A stretch of 64,000 nucleotides of DNA, from the NCBI GenBank assembly GCA_949358305.1, contig OX442322.1:6014001-6078000 (forward strand), written 5' to 3'. This document shows, one piece after another, positions 30,975-41,901 of this stretch. Each line of letters begins with the position of its first letter. Positions within the stretch are counted from its first letter, which is position 1. The notes below the pieces were generated by a model. It worked only from the letters and a program-made list of their open reading frames with translations. It was not told the DNA's origin and did not search any database. This DNA comes from Strigamia acuminata (taxonomy: Eukaryota > Arthropoda > Chilopoda > Geophilomorpha > Linotaeniidae). Made by a program: the position numbers and the translations under genes.

Positions 30975-31182
30975 CATTCTTAATTTAGTTTTACCCGAAT
31001 TTTGAGGATCATCGAGTTCCAGTGGGAATTTTCGGGCTTCCGTAGCGATTCATATAACAGTACCCGGCTCGATGTTCCGAATTATTATTTCCATTATTAT
31101 TATTCTATGCAAAGTTACATTTAAAGTTTTTCCCTTAACTTGTTCTTTATTTTTGCGGCTATTTGCCATCGAAGGGGGAAAT
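30975..31182 (+). promoter_or_regulatory. Element D 3' untranslated region with conserved stem and polypurine tract
   Basis: CATCGAG (31010-31016) can pair with CTCGATG (31068-31074). The surrounding bases are clearly similar to the 3' UTR of C. The polypurine tract GAAGGGGGAA abuts the LTR. Confidence 0.6.
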
Positions 31183-31652
31183 TGTTGTTTATCGATGCCA
31201 AACAGTCCTCCGTACTTGTTTTGCGCATTTCTTAAAGTATTACTGCATTATGCAGCCTAGTGTATTTATTAGGATTTATTTCATTATTTAACATTGGGCA
31301 TAATGCTGCCTGCATCATGTTAGTATTAGTTTACTTTTTCCAACACCAGATGGTGTCACTTGTATGTTTTCTCTCAATCACAATGGCCGCTTGCATGCCA
31401 GCAAGCACTCATGTATTTTCTCCATCTAAATGGACCAAATTATGTAAGCATTTTCGTTTTTATTAAACATTTAGTTTATTTTACATTGTGTTTGCTATAT
31501 ATGAGCACTTTAGAGTGCAGTGACTTTATTTTCCACCATTTTCAAGCGCTGGAGGTGCGCGCACGTCATTGCGCTCATATTAGCCGTGTTTCGGCATTTA
31601 AACTCGCTTCCACACACAGTATTTTATACTGTGAGCGCACTCCTCTGCTACA
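31183..31652 (+). repeat. Element D 3' LTR (470 bp)
   Basis: It matches 14903-15372 and is followed by TATTA (31653-31657), after which the C polyprotein resumes. Confidence 0.95.
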
Positions 31653-31657
31653 TATTA

Positions 31658-32445
31658 CACAACGTGCTTACATTGCTAAAATTGTAAAGAAGTTCGGGAC
31701 ATCAACTAACAACCGAGTTAAGGTGCCAGTGACCCCGGGAACAACACTCGTTCGTGGGTCAACAGAGAAATTGGAAGATTTTCCCTATCGATCGGTAATC
31801 GGCTCTCTATTGTTTTTGGCATCGAGGACTCGCCCCGACATCTTGTACTCCGTCATCGCTCTAGCACAGTATAACACGTGCTACAACCGAACCCACATCC
31901 GCGCTCTTCTCCAGGTTCTGCAGTACGTGGCAAATACTGCAGACCTTTGCATCGAGTTATCTGGCTGCACATCAAGTCAGTTATCGGCTTTCACCGACGC
32001 ATCGTGGGCGAGCGACCCGGAAACCTCCTTGAGTTTCGGAGGACACATCGTGTACATCGGTAACGTCCCTATCGGCTGGTCCTGTCGAAAACAGTCGACC
32101 GTTGCATGCTCTACTATGGAAGCGGAATTTATCGCCCTAGTAGAGTGTGTAAAGGAGCTTTTCTGGTTGGACTCCGTGTACACGGATTTCCCGATTCTCA
32201 ATCGATTAGCTCGACCTGTTGTTTACTCCGATGCCCTGGCCGCTATCCAATTCACGTCTAACGACATTGAGAACGCGAAGACTCGACACATTCGCGTGAA
32301 GTATCATTGGCTCAGGGAGTGGTATACGACAGGAGTCTTCGATCTTCGAAAAGTTGCATCCGAAGTGAATATCGCAGACATTTTTACGAAATGGCTCTCA
32401 TCCGAACGTTTGCGGTCACTCATTTCGAAGATCTTCCGAGCATAA
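31658..32445 (+). CDS. Element C polyprotein, C-terminal part
   Basis: This continues the reverse transcriptase/RNase H of C after element D: TQRAYIAKIVKKFG, PYRSVIGSLLFLASRTRPD, CSTMEAEFIALVE, SDALAAIQFTSND, ending ISKIFRA. It is open throughout and in register with 10687-14902. Confidence 0.94.
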
Positions 32446-32654
32446 CTTTATCGTGACATTCCTGATTTAGTTTCACCCGATTTCGAGGATCATCGAGTTT
32501 CTGTGGGAATTCCGAGCTTAGTTAAGTGATAACCACGACAGTATCCGGCTCGATGATTCGACTTCATCATTTTCCTTTCCCGACGATTATCAACTGTAAT
32601 TCCAGTATATGTTCATCTCGTCCCCTGATAAATATTTCCATCGAAGAGGGGATT
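32446..32654 (+). promoter_or_regulatory. Element C 3' untranslated region with conserved stem and polypurine tract
   Basis: ATCATCGAG (32489-32497) pairs with CTCGATGAT (32549-32557). The equivalent stem in D is shorter, and the flanking sequence is conserved between them. The purine tract GAAGAGGGG lies at the LTR edge. Confidence 0.6.
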
Positions 32655-33134
32655 TGTTGGTCTAAAGACCATGTTTTTGTCGATGTATTTATTTATATAC
32701 TTTTGATTTCGATATTATTGTTAGTTTAGCGATGTCTCGTATGTAATTCCATACTCTTGTCTTGTTTTGATATGATTTGTTCTTCAATCCAATGATTTAT
32801 CCTTTATTAATGCTAATTTCCGGCACCAGAGTGCCACCATCATTGTTATCCAAATCCAAGATGGCGCAGCACACGGCTGTGTGCTGCTTGATTGTTTTTC
32901 ACACCATTAATGTAATGTATTCTTATTTTAGTAAAGTGTTTTATATTTTGTTATCATTGCCTTTGCTTTAAAGCACATTGTGTGCCAGTTTAGTGCGCTA
33001 TAAGTGGCCATAAGCCACGCGCCGTCTCGCTTACGATACGCGTCGTATCGCCTACGTCCGTGCGCGCAGCACGGCCCCATTATTCACGCTTCCCGGTGAT
33101 AATTCACCGATATTCTGCGCCCTACTCTGCTACA
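32655..33134 (+). repeat. Element C 3' LTR (480 bp)
   Basis: It matches 9191-9670 with one visible difference and is followed by GTATA (33135-33139), where F pol resumes. Confidence 0.95.
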
Positions 33135-36100
33135 GTATAGGGATACAACGCTTTAATATTTACTGATTTTTCGATCGAACCATCAGCTAATTTGCGTAAT
33201 TTATACGCTCCGCCTGGAAGTACTTTAGTAATTTCCCACGATCCATCTCTCTTCTCGGCAAAACCAGCAGAAATATTTTTATCTGCGCAAGAGAGGATGT
33301 GAGTCTGTTTCCAGACTAAATCTCCGACTTCGAACTCCGTAATTACAAACTTTTGTTCGTGTATTTTTCTATGTCGTTCAAAATTCAATTGAATTCTGCG
33401 ATGCATCTCTTGATGCGATCTACGTAATATATCTAATAGTACTCTGACATATTTTTCTGGATTTTCTTTGTCAAATGGATTGGCATGTTTAATAATCCTT
33501 GGGTCGAAAGGTAATGTTACGATCCTTCCCGTGTTAAGCAGCATCAGGCTTGATCCCGTTGCCGATGACACATTATTTCGCCTTGCGAACGCAAATTCGT
33601 CTAAATAACGTGACCATTGCGTGTGCACATCTGTGTACAGAGCCAGCATCGTTTTTATATCTCTATTGGCTCGCTCTGTCGGGTTCGCCTGGGCATGGTA
33701 CGTGCTCGTGTGAGCCGGGCGAATGTTGTACATTTCGCAATACTCATTGTAAATATCGGAAACAAATTGTTTTCCGTTATCGCTCACAATCTTTTTGGGG
33801 TGTCCCCATCTGTTTGTAACAGATCTTAATTCTTGAACGCAGTTAGCGCTCGTGGCTTTTGTCAAAGCCTTAATTTCCACGAACTTGGTACAATTGTCAA
33901 TAATAATATACTGGTTTTGGGACCTTCCCGCGGGTTTTGGGCCCATCAAGTCCATGTTAATACATTCCCAAGGATTGGTCATGTTATGCGGTGTGTAAGG
34001 AGCTGCGTGCCTTTTCTGTTGAATAGGCCTGTACTGGGCACAGTGCGTGCAGCTTTTGACGTAGTTCCTGACACTTCTACTCATACCAGACCAGAAATAT
34101 ATTAAACGCGTTTTCTCGAGCGTCTTACTCATCCCAGCGTGACCGCTTAGGGGGTGGCCATGACAAGCGAAGAGTACTCGCTTTACGAGTGAACTGGGTA
34201 CAACGGCTTTAAAGCCATTTCCCGAATCGTTTAATTCCTCTTCGAATGAAGGGTTAAAATAGATGATCATTTGATCACCATCAACTTCCTTTTTGTCTAA
34301 ACAATAGTTTTTGACTTTGTTTTTCCATTCTTTTATTTCAGATTGTGGTATCCCAACAACCTTGTCATTTAATAAATATTCTCGAATGCGTTTGCATTCG
34401 GTATCTAACAACTGAGCATCTATTATTTCTCTCCGTGTAGGAGGGACTTCTTTAAGTACTTCAGTCAACGCACTGTACAAGGTTTCTTGTACTTCCTCCC
34501 CCTCCCTTTCTTCAGAACATTCTTTAGAATTTTCTGAAAAATGGACACGCACACTAGCCAAATATTCTCGTTTCTCTGGGGCACGATTTAATAAAACAGA
34601 AGGATTTCCGTCCCACTCAGGCCAGTACTGTTTAATTTCGACAGGTTCCACATGATCTCGGAGAGGAATGTCTTCCTCTGTTAGTGGGGCTCTAGAAAGT
34701 GCATCTACAACTTGATTAGCAGCACCTTTTCGAAAAACAATTTTAAAATTTCCACATTGGATTCTTAAGGCCCATCGGCCAAATTTCCCAGATGGTTCAG
34801 GCGTTCGCATCAACCATTTTAGTGCTTCTGCATCTGACTCTAAAGTGAATGTACCATATTCGAGATATGGTTTAAATCGATCGATAGCCCACACGACTGC
34901 GAGACATTCAAGTTTGGGCGTTGTATAACGCTTCTCCGCTCCACGTAAAACTCTGCTTGCGTAAGCCACAGGTCTGGGTACAGAAATGTTTTTCTGTTTC
35001 TTTTCATCGAATATATCGACATCTTGGCAAAGGACAGCTCCTAAGCCTTCATGAGAAGCGTCAGTCATGACGATAAATGGCAGAGTCATGTCTGGTTTGT
35101 GTAGACAGTTGTCACCACAAAGTAGCTCTTTAATTTTATTAAAAGCTTCTGTCTGCTCATCTCCCCATTCAAATGGAGTTTTCTCATTCATCATACGTGT
35201 GTATGGTGCGGCGATAGTTCCGTGATTTGGAACAAACTTCCTGAAGAAGTTAGTCATGCCGTGAAAGCGCTGAATATCTTTAGCACACGTGGGGGTGGGA
35301 AACTTCATAATCGCCGATATTTTATCGGGATCACCGAAGAGACCTTCGGGTTTGATCCAATGACCCAAGAATTTTAATTCTGTGCGGCCAAAACGAGATT
35401 TTGCTTTATTTATTGTCATGTTGGCTTGGTTAAGCCTTTCCAAAACATCTCGAACATGTTTGAGATGATCATCCCAATTATCTGAATACACAATTACGTC
35501 ATCCAAATAAACTAACGCGTAGTCTTGCAAAGCTGAGCCTAAAATGCCTTCCATCAGACGCTGGAAAGTACAAGGCGCATTGCAAAGGCCGAATGGCATT
35601 CGCACAAATTGATATGGACCATTTGGTGTATAAAAGGCCGTCTTTGGACGATCTTCCTCACACATTTCGACCTGATAGTAACCTTTGACAAGGTCAATGG
35701 ACGTAAAATACTTTGCCGGACCAGTATTATGTAATAAAAGGTCAATACTTGGCATTTGTATTACTTCGACTTCGGTGATGGCATTCAGCTACCGGTAGTC
35801 AATGCACATCTTATACGAGCCGTCAGGCTTCGCAACTATAACTGGATGACTTATAAAAGGCCCTTTGGCCTTTTCAATGAGTCCATCCTGTTCCAATTCT
35901 GCAGCTAGCTTGGTCATAATGGCTCTCTTGGCCGGGTTATACATTCTATACTGCATTTTGGGCAATGAATGCCCTTCTTTGAACTTAATACGATGCTGGG
36001 TCACGTTAGTGCACCCAACTTGATCACGAAATACGTTCGGTATCGAGTTAACCACTTCGCGAAGTGCTAGTCGTTGTTCTGGAGTGCAGTCGCTCTCCTC

Positions 36101-36868
36101 AACTAATTTTTCATCCCAAGTCAACACAGGAGTGTCTGTTAACTCAATTGAGTTGAGAGTGGACGACAGTCCTAAATAATCGAAAGTAATTCGATTTAAC
36201 GGGGCGAGGGCCAAATTGGCTTCTTCCGACTCATAAGGGGCGGACCAATTTGGTTTATCTGCACAAGAGAACTCTTGTAAATGTGGATGCGGACTAATTT
36301 TCTGTCTGCGCATGAAATTGTGACCAAGTATCAAGCCACAAACTCGTTTTGCCAAAACGATGAAATTCATTGGTGTAAATTTATCAGCCCATTGCACGCA
36401 CAAAGTTATTTGTCCGACAGGCTTGTGTGCTACGCCTACAGCGTTAACCAACATATTTCTGGGGGCCTCTTGCAAAAATTCTGGCAAAGCCTGAGTTTCA
36501 GACAAGAGTTGTTCCCCGATGTAACATTGAGATGCTCCTATATCCATGAGTGCGTTGTAGGTGAGTCCACCAATTGTGATCTTCATTCGAGGATCATCTT
36601 TATTATTACCTAAAGTAATATTGTGCAAATTATTACCACCTATGACTCTGTTGAGTCGGCGAAGTCTACAGAATTTCTTCGTGTAGCACTTGTGTGGAAA
36701 CAATGTCAGATTTTTTAATTGTTCTGTCATTTTTTTGCAGATTTTCATCCACTCCGCCACTATGACTAGTGGCTATGTCTAGACAAGCAGTGTCTACATC
36801 CATAAATAAAGTCTCCGATTTAGCATTAGCTACTTCTGGGGGATGGAATAAACCTTCGTCCCCCGGAT
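33135..36868 (-). pseudogene. Element F pol, broken by one stop and a probable frameshift
   Basis: The protease contains ALMDIGASQCYIG. A TAG at 35791-35789 interrupts the reverse transcriptase just after CIDYR, where Lys or Gln is usual. Downstream the frame is open: FTSIDLVKGYYQVEM, MPFGLCNAPCTFQ, VYLDDVIVYS, RNase H (VMTDASHEGLGAVL), integrase zinc region (GHPLSGHAGMSKT...CTHCAQY) and core D (NMDLMGPK), D (VSDNGKQF), E (ANPTERANR). The frame entered by a -1 slip after gag is open for about 70 codons and then stops near 36660, while the protease frame opens just before this, so a one-base indel around there is likely. Copia C interrupts the tail, which continues at 9190. Confidence 0.9.
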
Positions 36869-39118
36869 CTAGTTTTTTGAACTAGTCGCACTTGAATCAG
36901 CAGATTCGGGCTTGATCAAAGTCTTGACCATTTCTGCCAACGAGTTGGTCAGCGAAGTTTGTAACTTATTTTCAAAAGTATTAAGTTTCGCATCAAGTTT
37001 AGCATCCAGTGTTGCATCCAACACTTCTTGAGTTATCCACCTATTATTAGGACGTTTAGAAGTAGGATCCACAGTCGGGGAGTCCGGGGTACTTCGTTTT
37101 TGCAACTCTTCAGAGTTGAAATTTGTACGTGGTTTTGGATTTGTACATTCCCGACGCACATGTCCGGGCTGTTTACAGTTATAACAGACTATTTGACCAC
37201 GTCTGGTCTGATCTACTACTCCATTTATTAAATAAACGGCCTCGCACTCCTCAGGTAACTCTTCATCACAAATATTAAGTTGTTCTTGTGAATCCAAAGT
37301 TAAAGATTTAGCATTTGTCTTCGACTGAGGACGAGTGTCAGTTTTCCAAGGTGGAAAAACAACTGGATTGGAAATATTTTCCCTTGCTCCATTAGCTGTA
37401 CGACTGTACAAACCTTTATTTTTCGTTATAACGTTATAAATCTCTGTTAGAGGTAAGTCCGCTAGGCCTTGCGTATGCAAAAGCAAATCGTTAGCAGGAG
37501 TTACACTCCCGATAAAAAGACTTCCAGCCCCTTTCGCGTCGAGGTTGTCTTGTAATATCCATAACTGATAATATTTGTGCATAAAGTCGTAAAGACTTTC
37601 TGTTTCCAGTTGTCTCAATTTCGTTAATTGATTCGTCCGCTCTTGTCGAGTGGCCACAAACCGTTCTTTGAACGCCTGTTCAAATATATTCCAAGATATG
37701 AAATCTTCTCTCCTCTCATGGAACCAACCATGCGCCTGCTCGGTCAGATAACCGGCTACGCCTTTAACAAGCATGTCATCGAGTGACATGTTTCGCAGGA
37801 AAGCAACATTTTTTACAATGGTGAGAAAGCGTTCGCTTTCTTCTGCTTTACCGGAAAATACGGGAATATCTGGGGGCTTCAAACAGTTAGTTTGAGGGAC
37901 AGGGGCGGAACTTTTTCCTGCCTGCATCAACTTGTGCATGGTCGTGGCAATGGACGCGAGGTCATCAGCCGTCATTCCAAAGCTACTGGGGGGGCGCGAA
38001 TTGTCATTTGACGACCCGCCATTGTTTGGTTGACTCGAGTTATTTTGACTTGAGCCACCACTATTGGGGTTGAAATTATTCGACCCTCCTTGATTTGACC
38101 TACCGTGGTTACCAAAGTTTGAATGGTTATTCGAATTGCTTTGGTTCCCATAATTCGAATGATTATTAGAATTATCCTGATTGTCAAAATTCGGACGGTT
38201 GTTCGAACTTTCTTGACTACCAAAATTCAGACGATAGTTCGAATTACCTGGCGTACCCTGATTCAAATAATTATTTGAATTTCCTTGAGTTCCAGTAGAA
38301 GGATTATTTAAATCGTTTGGATTATTTGGGTTATTCGAGTTCGGAGGAACTGAGTGACCCCTTTGCAAGTTAGGTGCTGGACTAGAATTGTTTGCAAATC
38401 TAGAATTTGGGTCAAACCGGTAGTTTGGACCTCTAGTCGCATTTAAAATTGGATTCAAATTTCCAGCGAGATTCGGACAGCTAGTTGATCCGTTGGGGAA
38501 ACTTGGAGTAGGGTTGGCCATATTCGGCGGACCCATATTCGCTCTGTTGAACGTATTCTCAAAATTTCCGGGATTAGTAAATCCCCTTTGTTGGTTGCAA
38601 GCGAAGTTATTCGCTCGTAATCGTTGTTGGAAAGCACGATTAAAATCTCCTGGTGTCAAATTCGGTTGAGTTTGTCTAGGAGGTTGTTGCGCAGTTTTAT
38701 TTCTATACCTAGAAATAGGCGTCGATGGAGTGGGACTAAAATTATTTAATCTTTGGCTAGCTGAGGAATGGGGTTGCTCTGACGTAGCACGAGGCGCGTG
38801 CACAAAATCTAACACTTCGGTCAAAGATCTAAATTGGTTTGGGTTCAAACCGTGATCCTGACAAAATAGTAGGCCGCCTCGGCCTAAATGAGAACCTTCA
38901 GGAATGCATTCCTCTTCTCCAGGCGGAGTAGGTTCACGTGGAGCCCTGTTTTCTCCAGATGGTCCGGCTGTTTCATTTGAAACGCCATTATGGACAGCGT
39001 GGTTTCCCACTTCTTCAATTCCATTAGGAACAGGTACAAACCCGGATAGATTCATTCCACCGATCAAACAAGTTCTTTCCTTACCGCGGGTGTTCATGTG
39101 ATGCTGATTATTAGTCAT
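36869..39118 (-). CDS. Element F gag with Asn-rich repeats and CCHC zinc knuckle
   Basis: It starts at ATG 39118 and ends at TAG 36869; 749 residues. The N-terminal 150 residues are charged and Pro-rich. Residues about 200-390 are dominated by Asn, Ser, Gly and Gln, including a tandem run of about 12-residue units of the type GNQSNSNNHSNF. A gag domain follows (FLTIVKNVAFLRNMSLDDML, WFHERREDFISWN, YDFMHKYYQLW), then a zinc knuckle CYNCKQPGHVRREC near residue 660 and a helical C-terminus with repeated LDAKL. Length is well above usual gypsy gag because of the Asn-rich insert. The stop follows an AAAAAAC heptamer. Confidence 0.92.
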   Translation of the reverse strand: MTNNQHHMNTRGKERTCLIGGMNLSGFVPVPNGIEEVGNHAVHNGVSNETAGPSGENRAPREPTPPGEEECIPEGSHLGRGGLLFCQDHGLNPNQFRSLTEVLDFVHAPRATSEQPHSSASQRLNNFSPTPSTPISRYRNKTAQQPPRQTQPNLTPGDFNRAFQQRLRANNFACNQQRGFTNPGNFENTFNRANMGPPNMANPTPSFPNGSTSCPNLAGNLNPILNATRGPNYRFDPNSRFANNSSPAPNLQRGHSVPPNSNNPNNPNDLNNPSTGTQGNSNNYLNQGTPGNSNYRLNFGSQESSNNRPNFDNQDNSNNHSNYGNQSNSNNHSNFGNHGRSNQGGSNNFNPNSGGSSQNNSSQPNNGGSSNDNSRPPSSFGMTADDLASIATTMHKLMQAGKSSAPVPQTNCLKPPDIPVFSGKAEESERFLTIVKNVAFLRNMSLDDMLVKGVAGYLTEQAHGWFHERREDFISWNIFEQAFKERFVATRQERTNQLTKLRQLETESLYDFMHKYYQLWILQDNLDAKGAGSLFIGSVTPANDLLLHTQGLADLPLTEIYNVITKNKGLYSRTANGARENISNPVVFPPWKTDTRPQSKTNAKSLTLDSQEQLNICDEELPEECEAVYLINGVVDQTRRGQIVCYNCKQPGHVRRECTNPKPRTNFNSEELQKRSTPDSPTVDPTSKRPNNRWITQEVLDATLDAKLDAKLNTFENKLQTSLTNSLAEMVKTLIKPESADSSATSSKN
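36872..36878 (-). other. Slippery heptamer AAAAAAC at the gag-pol junction of F
   Basis: The gag frame reads A AAA AAC directly followed by TAG. A -1 slip enters a frame that continues with plausible coding sequence (LDPGDEGLFHPPEVANAK). The arrangement is the same as in E although the heptamer differs. Confidence 0.7.
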
Positions 39119-41901
39119 AACTAAACTTAAAACTAGAAAAATTTCCTAAGTCTGAGAGATAACGATGAAGTTGCAAACGTTCAGGAGGATTGCAAACGAA
39201 GCAGTGGTCACACTAGTTCGAATGGGAGTATGGGTACTTCAATACACCTCTCTGATTGGTCAAGTATCAACGCTAGTCTCGCGAGAGTCCAATCTCGTAC
39301 GAGATTGGTGGAAATCACCAAGTTCGTGGAACCGTAATCTTGTGAGATTCCAGTGTTATGACGTAGTCACAAAACAAAATGGATACTTTTAAAAGTATTT
39401 TAAATATCACCGTTTTTATTAGTGAAAGAACGATCACCTTTATGGAATTTTAAAGTTTTAAAACTCGTAATTTCGATAGATGCGTCGATTCTTTGAATCG
39501 ACGGCTTTTCTGCACAACACGGGTTGCTAGGCAACACAACAGCGAGAATTCTTCTCCGCTAAATTCGAATGGTATTCCATTCGTAAAATTCGATTTCAAT
39601 GGCTTGAGATCATGATTTTTAACCAACATTTTAATGTAGATCAAGTCTGTAAAATAAGGTAAACCCATTTGAAATAAAATATAAATTTTACTTCTCGGAA
39701 AAATGTCAATTTTCTTTCTAATTTATTTAGGCAAATAAATTTAGGTTTAACTTGAAGTCTCAAGCAAAATACATGTGAAAAATATTTCTAAAATTAAAAC
39801 AACTGTTAAATTGATAGAATTCTTTAAGAATTCCGTCAACAGTCAACTTTTCAAAATTAGGCCCGACCGCGTGGTTTTATCGGATTGTCGACGACAAAAT
39901 GACGTTACCCGGGCGGAACCAACTTCAACAAGTTCGGGCAAGACTCCTATTCTCGGGGTTGGGCCTTTAGGCCTGACCACGCGGTAGAAATTATTAGTTT
40001 TTGTTAAAGCACATAATTTCTCCGACGGAAAATCGGAATAAAGTGAATTACACTTATTTTCTTGCGAGAAGTTCTAAAACAGAATAACATATATTAAACA
40101 CAGATAAAATTTTCGTTCGAAATTTATTTTACACACAAAAATTTTACTGCAAAATTATACTACTCGAATTTATCATAGGCACACAAAACTTCAAAATTTA
40201 TTTTAAATTTAGGCAGCCTATCTCGGTAGAACCTCCACTTGTGACGATTCTACTTTTGGCTGATTTAATAGCCATTTAAGATAGATAAATAATCGGTTTA
40301 AACAAGACGTTGCTAGGAGTAGCAACAACCTAACCGAGATAAGCTTACGGAAGTCTGTGTAAAATATGAATTCATGACTGAGTAGAAATAACTTACAATA
40401 TTAGTGTGACATAACATATTTATTACTAAATATTAATGATAACATAATTGGGTTCTTGACGCGTGTAAGCAGGCGGCATCAACTGGTTGAGGATCCGGGC
40501 AAAGCCAAAGGAATACGGCTGACTTGCGGCATCGTCACAAATAACGCTACGGGGACGTATTTGGTCCGCAGCTCGAGTATCTAATGATGCGAAGAGTCCT
40601 TCGCATAAATAGGAATATTCGGCAGAATATTCCATGTTCCAAATGAATAAATGTAAAGTGATTAATGGAATATAACAAATGAATTGTTATAAAAATATTA
40701 ATTGGGCGGGGACCGTCACGACAATTGAGAGAACGTCGCGGGAGTTGTTGAGACTCCATCCGCCAGCATGCCTTACGACGACAAGATCTCGTGATCAGGC
40801 GCCGAGTATTTAATTGTACGCTTTAATTCGCTATCGGTGGTACCAACCACCAGGTAAACATTTCTATGGACTTAACGGGATAAAAAGTATTGCCAATACA
40901 GGATTACCAATGCCCGAGTAATTTGTTTAACACAGTGTTGTTCAACTCCTGTTCACGGGTTACTAACCCGGAGGGTACAATGGGGCGGGGACCGTCACGA
41001 CGGTCGAGAGAACCATCGCGAGAGGATTTGACTCCTCCATCCGCCAGCATACCTTACGATGACGGGATCAGCAGATCGAGCACCGGGTAAAATATTAATC
41101 GGCCACTGTCGTTGGATTACCATTATCCAGGTAGTTATTTATCGCAACATCTGAAGATATTACTCACGGGCTACCAACCCGGCGTGTTACCTGTGCATTA
41201 GGCCTTTACCGACTTTTAACGTGCGGAAGGACCAATCGAGAAAAGACGGGAACCTGCGCGGGCTGTTTACAACAGCCATCCTGCAGCGGACTGAGGCCAG
41301 TTAGCTGAGGGACCTACTTTCATTTAGCAAGGTCGTACTGTATACGACCGTTATATTAAGCCACCGTACGAAGTCTAACTGTCCCGTAGAACAGCTGGCT
41401 AACGGTAAGGGGCCAGTTCATGCGAACGCATGTCTATTACCGGAGTTAGCCTTCTTGAAATAGCCCTACAACAGCAATAACAATATAGTAATGAATACCA
41501 ACTGTGGAGAGCTGAGGCGGCCTGATGTGTCGATAGAGAAAGTGAAATCAAACGATAACAACAATTCAACTACAGACAGTATACGAGTTCAGTTATCAAG
41601 CCAGGGGGGTTAGTGGGTGAGAAACTGATGCTTATATAGTTCTGTAGAACTTACTAGATTGGCGACAGCCAATCAGCGTACGAATCGGCGGATTCGTGGG
41701 TCACTAGTCCGGACCTAAAATATGACTATGTCCAGATGGGCCCAGTTGGGGGCAGGAAGGGTCCAATTGGTTCCCTTCGACAGGTAAGTAATGTGGATAT
41801 TGTTTCAGCAGAATCAACATCATTAAGTAGTTAATACTTAATTTATATTTGAATAAAATACTTATATTTTATTCACCGTGTCTAAATAATTATTTATCAC
41901 A
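39119..41901 (-). promoter_or_regulatory. Element F 5' LTR and leader (boundary between them not resolved)
   Basis: About 2.8 kb of non-coding sequence lies upstream of F gag. The outer edge (41901) starts TGTGATAAATAATT in element sense. The inner LTR edge and PBS cannot be fixed because the 3' LTR is outside the window. It contains tandem structured repeat units (40704-41300) and an inverted repeat ACCGCGTGGT/ACCACGCGGT (near 39864 and 39970) about 100 bases apart. No ORF looks coding. Confidence 0.55.
40704..41300 (-). repeat. Three degenerate tandem units with hairpins in the F leader/LTR
   Basis: Unit 1 starts GGGCGGGGACCGTCACGAC at 40704 and unit 2 with the same bases at 40983; unit 3 at about 41221 is weaker. 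Each has a hairpin before a CCATCC motif: GGAGT/ACTCC (40741-40757), GAGGA/TCCTC (41022-41037) and GGCTGTT/AACAGCC (41261-41277). The stems differ but stay complementary. Confidence 0.65.

Larger units (their letters stand above)
14903..31652 (+). mobile_element. Element D: Ty1/copia retrotransposon, full length, interrupted by E
   Basis: The 470-bp LTRs (14903-15372 and 31183-31652) read as identical, and TATTA is duplicated at 14898-14902 and 31653-31657. The PBS at 15375-15392 matches the initiator tRNA-Met 3' end with one change (GGGTGG for GGATGG). The polypurine tract GAAGGGGGAA precedes the 3' LTR. It is inserted between reverse transcriptase and RNase H coding of C. The polyprotein has a single in-frame TGA and is split by gypsy E. 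It is a close relative of C (similar gag-pol, leader and 3' UTR). Confidence 0.95.
9191..33134 (+). mobile_element. Element C: Ty1/copia retrotransposon, full length, interrupted by D
   Basis: The 480-bp LTRs (9191-9670 and 32655-33134) differ at one position that I could find (a/g near the end). The duplication is GTATA. The PBS at 9672-9690 (TGGTAGCAGAGGATGGTTT) matches the complement of the initiator tRNA-Met 3' end over 19 bases, and the polypurine tract GAAGAGGGG lies before the 3' LTR. The polyprotein is open in both parts outside D. The element sits at the pol C-terminus of gypsy F. Confidence 0.96.
1..41901 (-). mobile_element. Element F: Ty3/gypsy LTR retrotransposon with ORF3, partial, interrupted by A and C
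   Basis: Reading on the minus strand from 41901 to the left end, the element has a 5' LTR and leader (about 41901-39119), gag (39118-36869), pol (36868-33135, continued at 9190-8729 beyond copia C), a non-coding gap (8728-7673) and a third ORF (7672-6984, continued at 1057-487 beyond copia A). The 3' LTR must lie left of position 1. The right edge is placed where the gag frame of element G stops at a TGT-initial AT-rich sequence, so this boundary is inferred rather than proven by a TSD. Pol carries a nonsense codon and a probable frameshift, so this copy is inactive. Gag-pol-ORF3 order resembles errantivirus-like gypsy elements, but ORF3 does not look like an envelope protein. Confidence 0.85.

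Noticed and set aside
40704-41100. CRISPR-like or satellite array
   Set aside because: Only two to three degenerate long units inside a retroelement leader; no short regular repeat-spacer pattern and a eukaryotic context.
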